From: Syntrophomonadaceae bacterium
Lineage (GTDB): Bacteria; Bacillota; Syntrophomonadia; Syntrophomonadales; Syntrophomonadaceae
Direction of reading: 5' to 3'
DNA: 8,833 nt
Assembly: GCA_031265005.1 (NCBI GenBank)
Contig: JAISDD010000056.1
Coordinates: 1-8,833 of the forward strand
In this document: piece by piece, positions 1 to 6,496 of the stretch
Position numbering within the stretch: the stretch's first letter is position 1
Layout: every line of letters begins with the position of its first letter
The notes under the pieces: generated by a model
The model's input: only the letters and a program-made list of their open reading frames with translations
Told to the model about the DNA's origin: nothing
The model's database searches: none
Position numbers and translations under genes: made by a program

Positions 1-1091
1 GATATTACCGCGGCTAGCTTTACGTCCGTATGTTTATCGGGCAGTCCTGACAACACAGTGGAAGCGGATGCGGCTGGAGGCGCCGCAAGTTCGCCGAGCT
101 TTGCGGTATCTGACATTCTATAAAGGCTACTTTGACCGTTTGCGGCTCTCTGCGCCGCTACTAACCCGTATAATACCTGTTCAGAAGACATCTGGGCGTT
201 ACCTATGCCGGCCCCCGTGTGGCGGAAGCTGCCGTCCGCATTCTGGAAAGTCAAAATGTTATCGATCAGAGTGTGTCCGTTTTTTACAAAACGCGCGTCA
301 TCAACAGAAATTCCCAATTCGCAAAGTGCGACGAGTACCTGCACGACGCTTTCAGAATTAGCGTCGCCCCAGGAAGTGTAGCCGCCGGATTTATCCTGCG
401 AGTTCGATAAAAAGTCCAGGGCTTTGTTTGTTGCTGTTTTGACATCCGGGTTATCTTGATATTTTGCTAAAGCCTGCAACGACATGCCTGTAAGGTCGGG
501 GTCGCCGTTTCCATTGGCAGTATTGGCCGTCAAGCTCCAGCTGCCGTCCGCATTTTGCCGTTTAAGAATTTCTTCAACATAGAGTTCACGAGTAGCCTGT
601 GTTTGGGCGTTTTTATTTTCCGGAATGGGGTAATTCAAGCTGTCTAGAGCTATCAGCGCCCAAACCGGCCCGTTTATGCCTTGCCAGACCGTGCTTTCAA
701 AGTCGCCAAGGGGAAAAGTAAGATCGTATCCCCCAATGTTGCGAGGGTCATATCCTGCCGCGGTAAGGCCTAGAATCACACGGGAGTAATCGGTATATTT
801 TTTTTCATGTAAAATACCGTCTTGGTCTTTGACATATTGTTCAACTGCTTTGTAATAAGTTGCGTAATAGGCGGCAGGCACATTATATCCGCTGCGCGCC
901 AGGCCTATTACCGCCCATTCTCCGCCGACAGAGCCGATTTCCGGGTTTTTCACCGTTTTCAGCATATAGGCCGCCGTATCTTTAACTGCCCGGTCAAGCG
1001 CTTCGGCATTGGCGGCGGATGCTGAAACACACAGACTCAAAGTAAAGACGAACGCTAAAATGGTTGCAAGTGATTTTTTAAGTATTTTCAT
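1..1091 (-). CDS. Secreted alpha/alpha-toroid (prenyltransferase/terpene-cyclase-like) repeat protein, partial; putative corrinoid-binding paralogue
   Basis: The frame is open from ATG at 1091 to the left edge (363 codons, no stop), so the C-terminus is missing. The start follows AAAGGAGTG at 1101-1109 with normal spacing. Residues 1-26 form a Sec signal peptide (KK, hydrophobic core, ASA cleavage site). Residues about 30-327 are helical repeats of the terpenoid cyclase/prenyltransferase toroid type, with QNADGS turns, DPDLTGMSLQALAKY from residue 197 and SWGDANSE from 240. An Ala/Pro-rich linker follows to the edge. The same motifs occur in the same order in the toroid of the upstream gene (DPDTTGMALQALAPY, SWGAANAE, QVL..LC.LGI, RF.KNG), so the two are paralogues. 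The first gene ends 57 bases upstream with no terminator between, so both should be transcribed from the B12-riboswitch promoter. There is no N-terminal DUF4430 here; one, or SLH domains, could lie beyond the edge. Inferred role: extracellular corrinoid capture. Catalysis is unlikely, because no terpene-cyclase acid motif is evident. The fold is fairly certain; the function is not. Confidence 0.88.
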   Translation of the reverse strand, partial: MKILKKSLATILAFVFTLSLCVSASAANAEALDRAVKDTAAYMLKTVKNPEIGSVGGEWAVIGLARSGYNVPAAYYATYYKAVEQYVKDQDGILHEKKYTDYSRVILGLTAAGYDPRNIGGYDLTFPLGDFESTVWQGINGPVWALIALDSLNYPIPENKNAQTQATRELYVEEILKRQNADGSWSLTANTANGNGDPDLTGMSLQALAKYQDNPDVKTATNKALDFLSNSQDKSGGYTSWGDANSESVVQVLVALCELGISVDDARFVKNGHTLIDNILTFQNADGSFRHTGAGIGNAQMSSEQVLYGLVAAQRAANGQSSLYRMSDTAKLGELAAPPAASASTVLSGLPDKHTDVKLAAVI

Positions 1092-1148
1092 GTTTATAAC
1101 CACTCCTTTAACATAGTTTAGATGGTGTTGGTGACAGATATTTGCAGT

Positions 1149-4100
1149 TTATACTTTTGCGACGGTTTCAATGTAATGCTGAAACAGCGCTGCCGCTTCC
1201 GCCCGCGTCGCCGTTTTTACGGGAGCGAGGTTTTCCGCCGTATTGGTCTGGATCAGACCAGTTGCGCTGACCCAGTTCATTGCCGCCTGCGCCCAATCTG
1301 AAATGCTGTCCGCGTCAGAATAACCTGATAAATCAGTGGTTTGGCTCACGTCAATTTTTTTCCATTGCGCGTACCGATATATTATCGCGGCGATTTGTTC
1401 ACGCGTTACAGGGTCGTCAGCACCGAATATACCGCCGCCGTAACCGCTGATGACACCGATATTTGCCGCCCATGTGACCGCGGCGCTGTACCATTGTTCA
1501 CTGGTGACATCACTGAAAGCCGAACGGTCTGTTACGGGCGGTTCACCTTCGAGGCGGTATAAGATAGTAACAAACTGCGTTCTAGTTATATTATCATTGG
1601 GAGCAAAATTAGCAGCTTCCATACCTTTGATCAAATCGTTCGCGTAGTTGAAACGCACCGCTTTATAAAACCAATCTTCTTTTGCTATATCATCAAAAGG
1701 ACTTAACCATTCTGACACGAAAAATTTGGAAAAATGAACAGTTTCAAAAAGAACAGCGCTGGTCTCAGGATCGTATCTCGCGTTTTTCATTTCTTGAAAA
1801 TTTCCTTCGTCATCCAGATAATAAGCTGTTATAAGATCAGGGTCTTCGTGTTCTTTGGGCTGATAAGGAATACTCACGGTGATTTTACCTTCAAAGTAGC
1901 GGATAATATTATCTCCACTCCAAATGGTCAGTTCGATCGCGGGGTTATCTTTTACTGCGTCCTGCTGTTTAGCGTTCAAATCGACTGTTTTGTTAATTGG
2001 GGCGAAAGCGATTTTGAATATTTCGCCGTCTGTTGTTATTACCGATTCCAATGAGGCTTTGCTGAACGCGATGCGAGCGAAGGGGGCGTTTACAACTAGT
2101 TCCATATTGGCCTCTTTGAGTTTGGTTAACAAATCTTTTGCCATTATTAGCTCAGTACTTTTGGCGTCTTCCGCACCGGTTACCGTGACGGCTATCGCTG
2201 TGTTCCCAGCGCTGGTCGCTTCTGCAATAGCTTTTTCTATTTCTTCAGCGGTCGTTTCAGCTTTTGCTACATTGTCTATTACGGCTGATTTAATTTCAAT
2301 TTCGGTTACCAGATGAGGCATAGCAACTGAAGTTAAAGGAGATTTTTCAGCGATTATTCCATTAGAGGCATTATTAGTTTTAGTTAGATCATTATCAGAA
2401 CCTGATGATGGATTATCATCTTCTTTTGGCGCTCTGTCCGGCGCTTCCAGCCATTTGTTCCAGGTAGAATAATTACCCATTCCGGGATAATTCATGCCCT
2501 CAAACCAATCCTCGACCTCGTAGCGATAATCGTTGACATAATGCCAGACTATTTCAGCGTTATCAGGCAGTATATGCTCTTTTAGCCCGTATCCGATATG
2601 TTTTCCGTTTATAGTGTACAACCAGCCGGAATATTTACCATTAGCTAATTCGCTCAGTCTGTAACTGCCGAGAATGGATGGAGCGTAAATGCTTTCGATA
2701 TAATTTTTCTCTGCTCCGACGGCGTTTAATTCCGCGTTTGCCAACGCTGTTACGAACAGATCGTAAACGGTGGCGTTCTTATTTATGGTATAAGTGCTGG
2801 TAGGTATCCAAGTGACATAATGGGCGCCTTTGTAATCATTGTCACCGAGATCGATGTCGTCATTTGCAAGCGTGGAACCTATTAAACGAAAAGTAACTCT
2901 GATGCTGTCAGATGGGTTTGACGGGTCTGCTCCTACGGTTTGAAGAGCATTGATAGCCTCTGTCAGCACTGATTTTGCTGTGTTTACAACATTCTGCGTC
3001 GCGTTGCTGTCTGCGGCGGCAGCTTTCGCTTCCAGCAATACCGTTTGCAGATTATTCCAGGTTGAGGATGTATAGCTGTCTTGATTTAATTTTTCTGCTT
3101 TTGAGATTTCAGAGTTTAACGCGGTTTTATTCACTGTTTGTGAAGGCAGTCTTGGCGCTGCGTCTGTCATATCATAAAGAGGGTTCATGTGGTTTTTCAT
3201 ACGCCAATGTGCTACAAGCGCGTACGCTGCGTGTTCCGTTGCCGCTGAGTTAACAGGGCCGGTTGTGATGTGTTTGAAACCTCCAGTGTCGTCGTCGCGG
3301 AAAGATATAAGCGCGTCCAATACGCTTTTTCCGTTTTTAATAAAACGCATATCTGTTTCAGGGTCGATACCGAGCAAACAAAGGGTGGTTAAAACCTGCG
3401 CGCAATTCTCAGCGTTCGCCGCGCCCCAGCTTATGTAGGCGCCGTCGTTCTCCTGGATATTCGATAAAGTTTGAATTGCGCCGTTTACAGATGTCTGAAT
3501 TTGGTTCCAGACTGGAGCGCCTTCGATCCCCAGAGCATTGTATGCTGTTTCGCCCATTGCATAATATGGAGCAAGCGCCTGGAGCGCCATGCCTGTCGTA
3601 TCTGGGTCGGCTGTATCACCGTAAAGGGTCCAGCCTTTATCGGCAAGCTGATTTTCTAAAATGGAGTTCAGACAGAAAGCTTTCACTGCTGGCGGCACTT
3701 CATAATCGGCGCTGTTGAAAGCGATAATTCCAAAAATCGAACCGTTAATTCCTTGTTTTTCTATATAGTCAGTATCGAACAGCGGAGAAATCAAATCGCG
3801 CTCATTCCAGTTTTCCGCGTCAATGCCGAGAGCGGTTAGCGCGAGTACGAGACGCTCATTTTCCGTAACTTTAGTATCGTGAATTGAGAGGGGGCCGGTT
3901 TTTCCAGAAAACTGCGCGTCCGTTTCCAGATTATTAAGATAAATTTGGGCCCAGTTTTCGTCGAGTTCATCTGAACGGGCTAGCGCCAGAACATGCCATT
4001 CGCTGCCAAAATCAGGGCTTTCCTTATTGCTTTTAAGCCAGGTCAGCGCTTGGTGACGGATTTGATCGATGTTAAGATCTCCCGGCGGTATGACGCTTAT

Positions 4101-5003
4101 TAGAGAATCGATCGCGCCGCTGAGTTGACTTATCGCGCTGTTAATTTCGCTTTGTGCAGCGTTTTCATCATTATAAACGGTTTGCGAAAATGTTAGGGCT
4201 GTTTGTAAAGCTTCCCAGCTATCAGATGTATAAGACTCTTCAATAAGCGAATTTGCGTTTTTAATAGCCTCTTCCAATTGCGATTTGTCAGTTTTAGGGC
4301 CGGAAGGCAGCAATGCTGCGAGTGCTGTTTCCACCTGTTCCTGAGTAGCTAAAGGGTTGATGATTAGCTGTAAAGCCGTATTTTTGGCGTTTTCATCTGC
4401 CTCAGGAGCGAACAGCGCACGGATGAGGGCAGTTTTATCAGCGTGGGTGTAATAGGGATCGCCGCCCCAAATCTGTGCGAGGCCGAAATCAGCCCCAAAT
4501 CCCCACACCGTGAATTGCCAACGGAGGACGTCGCCGTCTTTCAGAACGTATTCCGCTGCGCCGGTCCCAAGTATTTCATGATTGACCGTTATAAACCAAG
4601 CGGACATAGTGCTGTAATCTCCTCCGCCAAGCCAGTCGTCGCTGTTGCCGGTGTTGTTTTCAGTAGTTGGGGCGCCTTCTTCAGCAGGTATATAGTTTGG
4701 TATGATGACAGTTCCCTTGTCAAAACCTCTTACAGCTGACAGGAAAAAAGTTTCCGGGTTTCCCCCGTCGTCGTATTCGTAACCCAGCCGCTCCAGTAAA
4801 TCTATCGTCGCTTCAGCCGCTGTAGCTCCGTATGCGAGTTCCAATGCTGTAGGTTCGATGTAATAGCCCTGGCCTAGATTGTATCCTTCAAAATCCATAT
4901 AGACTTTGACGCTGTTTGCGGCGAAAGCTGCGGGAGGCCGAAAGCTCAAAGCCAATATTAAAGTTAACAGGGTAGACAAAAATATTTTTATCGCGTATTT
5001 CAT
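1149..5003 (-). CDS. SLH-anchored transcobalamin-like surface protein (DUF4430-FIVAR-toroid-FIVAR-DUF4430-SLHx3)
   Basis: 1284 residues. I start at ATG 5003, where a signal peptide begins (residues 1-28, ending PAAFA) behind AAGGGGG. The upstream in-frame ATG at 5144 lies in the loop of an intrinsic terminator and would bury the signal peptide. Approximate domains: DUF4430 31-182 (SAWFITVNHEI, LKDGDVLRWQF); FIVAR helical repeat 236-303; alpha/alpha toroid 311-605 (DPDTTGMALQALAPY from 466, SWGAANAE from 525); second FIVAR 622-690; second DUF4430 700-825 (YSGWLYTINGKHIGYG near 791); Ser/Asp-rich linker 855-885; an unassigned region 895-1097 ending in VHFSKFFV, a type often seen before SLH domains; SLH domains near 1101-1150, 1162-1212 and 1225-1275 with TRTQ, TREQ and TRAE signatures, which bind secondary cell-wall polymer. 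A toroid plus DUF4430 is the fold pair of intrinsic factor and transcobalamin. The gene is first in a riboswitch-controlled operon, so I infer B12 or corrinoid capture at the cell surface. Ligand binding is not shown by sequence; another small hydrophobic or tetrapyrrole ligand is possible. Confidence 0.95.
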   Translation of the reverse strand: MKYAIKIFLSTLLTLILALSFRPPAAFAANSVKVYMDFEGYNLGQGYYIEPTALELAYGATAAEATIDLLERLGYEYDDGGNPETFFLSAVRGFDKGTVIIPNYIPAEEGAPTTENNTGNSDDWLGGGDYSTMSAWFITVNHEILGTGAAEYVLKDGDVLRWQFTVWGFGADFGLAQIWGGDPYYTHADKTALIRALFAPEADENAKNTALQLIINPLATQEQVETALAALLPSGPKTDKSQLEEAIKNANSLIEESYTSDSWEALQTALTFSQTVYNDENAAQSEINSAISQLSGAIDSLISVIPPGDLNIDQIRHQALTWLKSNKESPDFGSEWHVLALARSDELDENWAQIYLNNLETDAQFSGKTGPLSIHDTKVTENERLVLALTALGIDAENWNERDLISPLFDTDYIEKQGINGSIFGIIAFNSADYEVPPAVKAFCLNSILENQLADKGWTLYGDTADPDTTGMALQALAPYYAMGETAYNALGIEGAPVWNQIQTSVNGAIQTLSNIQENDGAYISWGAANAENCAQVLTTLCLLGIDPETDMRFIKNGKSVLDALISFRDDDTGGFKHITTGPVNSAATEHAAYALVAHWRMKNHMNPLYDMTDAAPRLPSQTVNKTALNSEISKAEKLNQDSYTSSTWNNLQTVLLEAKAAAADSNATQNVVNTAKSVLTEAINALQTVGADPSNPSDSIRVTFRLIGSTLANDDIDLGDNDYKGAHYVTWIPTSTYTINKNATVYDLFVTALANAELNAVGAEKNYIESIYAPSILGSYRLSELANGKYSGWLYTINGKHIGYGLKEHILPDNAEIVWHYVNDYRYEVEDWFEGMNYPGMGNYSTWNKWLEAPDRAPKEDDNPSSGSDNDLTKTNNASNGIIAEKSPLTSVAMPHLVTEIEIKSAVIDNVAKAETTAEEIEKAIAEATSAGNTAIAVTVTGAEDAKSTELIMAKDLLTKLKEANMELVVNAPFARIAFSKASLESVITTDGEIFKIAFAPINKTVDLNAKQQDAVKDNPAIELTIWSGDNIIRYFEGKITVSIPYQPKEHEDPDLITAYYLDDEGNFQEMKNARYDPETSAVLFETVHFSKFFVSEWLSPFDDIAKEDWFYKAVRFNYANDLIKGMEAANFAPNDNITRTQFVTILYRLEGEPPVTDRSAFSDVTSEQWYSAAVTWAANIGVISGYGGGIFGADDPVTREQIAAIIYRYAQWKKIDVSQTTDLSGYSDADSISDWAQAAMNWVSATGLIQTNTAENLAPVKTATRAEAAALFQHYIETVAKV

Positions 5004-5056
5004 ATTTTCCCCCTTGTTTTGGTCATAAGAAATTGGGTGCAAAAAACTTTTTCCAT
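5000..5056 (-). CDS. Possible 18-residue leader ORF overlapping the start of the large surface protein gene
   Basis: On the minus strand, ATG at 5056 opens an 18-codon frame (MEKVFCTQFLMTKTRGKI). Its TGA at 5002-5000 overlaps the ATG at 5003-5001 of the next gene as ATGA, the usual geometry for translational coupling. A modest Shine-Dalgarno-like AAAGGGCGG lies upstream. A frame this short can occur by chance and the peptide resembles nothing I recognise, so this is tentative. Confidence 0.22.
   Translation of the reverse strand: MEKVFCTQFLMTKTRGKI
5009..5015 (-). promoter_or_regulatory. Ribosome binding site that sets the start at 5003
   Basis: On the minus strand AAGGGGG sits five bases before ATG 5003. 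It supports the signal-peptide start (MKYAIKIFLS) over the longer in-frame start at 5144, which overlaps the riboswitch terminator. Confidence 0.75.
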
Positions 5057-5085
5057 AAAGAACGCCGCCCTTTCGCTTATGAAGC

Positions 5086-5096
5086 ACCTCCTTTTC
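5086..5096 (-). promoter_or_regulatory. Orphan strong Shine-Dalgarno-like site in the leader
   Basis: The minus strand reads AAAAGGAGGTG, a near-perfect match to the 16S rRNA 3' end. No ATG, GTG or TTG lies at a usual distance downstream; the next ATG is 29 bases away (5056). It is in the untranslated leader after the riboswitch terminator. It could be a ribosome standby site, a remnant of an older start, or part of an RNA structure. Confidence 0.35.
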
Positions 5097-5121
5097 CGGC
5101 TGGCGTAATAGGCATAAATAA

Positions 5122-5163
5122 TAAAAAAAGCCGTAATAATCCATTCTATCAGATTATCACAGC
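5122..5163 (-). terminator. Intrinsic terminator; expression platform of the B12 riboswitch
   Basis: On the minus strand, GCTGTGATAATC (5163-5152) pairs with GATTATTACGGC (5141-5130) over 12 bp with two G-U wobbles and a 10-base loop, followed at once by seven T (5129-5123). It lies between the aptamer and the coding start, which fits a transcriptional OFF switch in which bound cobalamin lets this hairpin form. The T-run and stem are clear; the ligand response is inferred from the family. Confidence 0.9.
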
Positions 5164-5181
5164 CGTTTTTCTGTAATATTG

Positions 5182-5198
5182 CTGTAGTATCCCTACAG
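5182..5198 (-). promoter_or_regulatory. Hairpin between aptamer and terminator; antiterminator candidate
   Basis: CTGTAG (5198-5193) and CTACAG (5187-5182) form a perfect 6-bp stem around a 5-base loop on the minus strand. Its 3' arm plus the next base reads ACAGC (5185-5181), which could instead pair with GCTGT (5163-5159), the 5' arm of the terminator. Such mutually exclusive pairing is what an antiterminator needs. How it connects to ligand binding cannot be read by eye. Confidence 0.4.
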
Positions 5199-5231
5199 GC
5201 GCCATTGACCGAGGAGCTCTCTACATCAAAA

Positions 5232-5512
5232 CGTTCTAAGTCATTCTCCTGGCTTGCGCATTCCGGAGATTTTCACCTCCAACGCTCACAGCTTTGCCTT
5301 CCCAAGTTCCAGTGGCCGGCTTTCGCCCACGCATTCGCGTGAAGCCGTGTGCTTTGCGCATACAGTAGCGGGATTGCCGGTTGCGTGTTTAAAATATTAA
5401 CAAGAAACCGCGAACCGAGCCTGCTCAGGATTCACACCTGATTCCTTTTTTAATCCTGACGGCGTTGCTTGCTCTAAACGCGCAAACAGTAGCCGTTTCG
5501 GAACATAGAACG
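5232..5512 (-). promoter_or_regulatory. Cobalamin (adenosylcobalamin-type) riboswitch aptamer
   Basis: Read on the minus strand, the conserved cobalamin-riboswitch blocks appear in order: AAAAAAGGAATC then GGTGTGAATCC (5438-5428) and GAGC; CCCGCTACTGTA (5372-5361); GCCACTG (5316-5310); TGGGAAGGC (5304-5296); and the B12 box AAGCCAGGAGA (5255-5245). A closing stem is visible: CGTTCTA (5512-5506) with TAGAACG (5238-5232). Two peripheral elements make it long, about 281 bases. One is an extra hairpin right after the closing strand (ACGGC 5496-5492 with GCCGT 5463-5459, and TGTTTGC with GCAAGCA inside). The other is an extended stem (CGGTT..AACCG) between GAGC and CCCGC. A promoter lies just upstream and an intrinsic terminator just downstream. 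It should repress the surface-protein operon when cobalamin is plentiful. Confidence 0.95.
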
Positions 5513-5527
5513 ATTTTCATTTATCAG

Positions 5528-5556
5528 TGTATAACAAATAAAATCTTGTTTGTCTA
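5528..5556 (-). promoter_or_regulatory. Sigma-A-like promoter of the riboswitch operon
   Basis: On the minus strand, TAGACA (5556-5551; 5 of 6 to TTGACA) is separated by 17 bases from TATACA (5533-5528; 4 of 6 to TATAAT). Transcription would start near 5521, about nine bases before the first closing strand of the aptamer, which is the expected placement. Confidence 0.65.
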
Positions 5557-6369
5557 CGGAATATATGTTCACCAAAAAGTTTACGTTTTTTCGCAGTCTC
5601 TTTATCGTAACTATATTTATAATGATACATGATCGGTACAAAATATGAAAAAATATTGTCTTCCTGATGACTGGTTTCTGCCGAGCGAGTAACCTTATAA
5701 AACCTTAAATCAATAAAGAAAATGCTTAAAATACTGTTAAAATATAGCATAAAAGAGTCATGCCGTCAATGAAAAGTACTTTATTCTATCTTTTTTTAGG
5801 TTTTTTCTTTAGGGCCGCGGCACATTCAAAGGCTCTTATTTCCGTAGTGAAAGAAGTGAATGCGGGGATAGTTATACTATTCTCTATTAAAAACGCAGAC
5901 AAATATAACCTAAAGGTCACGAGATTTGCCTGTGGCTAAGTAAAATACCACTTTAAGGGAACATATTTAATCTTGTGCCCCGCAGGGGTATGCGGATTAG
6001 TATTACAAACTTTCATTGAATGTGATAAAATCTCCAGTAGTTATTGAATATTCGAAAAAAGATGATTAAATTACAGCTTATTTAAAAACCATTAAGAAAT
6101 TAGCCTGGCTGCGCATAAAAAGATAAGATATTGCACGTTGGCGCCGTATTTTTATTGATTACTATTTTTTCTAGTATAATTTAAGATTAGGTTTAAAATT
6201 AGAATAAAAGGGAAAAGATGTTAATGTAAAGTCATCACATTATGGATTAAGTGACTATAATATTGAAACGAAATTTAAAATAGTGTACACAGGTATAGTA
6301 GGCACATAATGCAGGCACCCATTGATAAAAATTTACAAAAAATGGAATAGATTTGTTTAAAATATAAGC
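5557..6369. other. AT-rich region without a convincing gene
   Basis: About 0.8 kb between the two divergent promoters. I find no frame with credible start, ribosome site and protein-like composition, no tRNA or rRNA, and no insertion sequence ends. Visible elements are a palindrome before a T tract near 5773-5800, paired segments at 5909-5958, a small GC hairpin at 5974-5992 and a lone TATAAT at 6175-6180 without a well-spaced -35 box. It is more AT-rich than the genes on either side. It may be decayed coding DNA or hold a small RNA; neither can be shown from the sequence alone. Confidence 0.6.
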
Positions 6370-6398
6370 TTGACGGTTAAAAATATTTATGATAACAT
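6370..6398 (+). promoter_or_regulatory. Candidate promoter of rpoB
   Basis: TTGACG (6370-6375; 5 of 6 to consensus) is followed after 17 bases by TAACAT (6393-6398; 4 of 6). The start would be near 6405, giving a leader of about 130 bases. No ribosomal-protein gene precedes it in the window, so rpoB needs a promoter in this gap, and this is the best candidate seen. Confidence 0.55.
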
Positions 6399-6464
6399 TA
6401 ACAATTGCCATTGTATTGGCGTGTTTTGTACGATGTTAGGTCTGGAGGCAAATGTTTAGGGAAT

Positions 6465-6496
6465 AGAGCGAGGTTTAGCAGTTAGGCCTTGCTTTT
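6465..6496 (+). promoter_or_regulatory. Hairpin followed by T-rich run in the rpoB leader; possible attenuator
   Basis: AGCGAGG (6467-6473) pairs with CCTTGCT (6487-6493), one G-U pair included, around a 13-base loop. The stem extends by two weak pairs, and the 3' side runs into TTTT, then CACTCTTTT. This resembles a weak intrinsic terminator between promoter and rpoB start. Partial terminators before rpoB are known in other bacteria (the rplL-rpoB attenuator of E. coli), but activity here is inference. Confidence 0.35.

Noticed and set aside
822..1025. Plus-strand ORFs opposite the two surface-protein genes (for example 822-1025, 1924-2316, 2975-3253, 4443-4739)
   Set aside because: They are antisense shadows of two long genes whose reading frames carry signal peptides and recognisable domains.
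1..1091. Cys21 of the second surface protein as a lipoprotein cysteine
   Set aside because: The residues before it (T-L-S-L-C) do not fit a lipobox, which needs Gly, Ala or Ser just before Cys; an ordinary signal-peptidase site (ASA) follows.
5517..5750. 77-codon minus-strand ORF before the riboswitch
   Set aside because: It contains the operon promoter (5528-5556) and ends just at the aptamer. Its composition is that of AT-rich non-coding DNA and there is no convincing ribosome site.
5760..5939. 59-codon plus-strand ORF (MPSMKSTLFYLFLGFFF...), with a hydrophobic N-terminus resembling a signal peptide
   Set aside because: Only a weak AAAAGAG precedes the ATG, there is no clear promoter, the protein is unfamiliar, and the length is expected by chance in such AT-rich sequence.
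5909..5958. GGTCACGAGATTTGCC as part of a cyclic-di-GMP (GEMM) riboswitch
   Set aside because: The later conserved parts of that family, including the second purine-rich stretch and tetraloop-receptor elements, are not present.
6155..6180. TATAAT at 6175-6180 preceded by TTGATT as a promoter
   Set aside because: The spacer is only 14 bases, there is no TG extension of the -10 box, and no gene starts downstream before the rpoB promoter.
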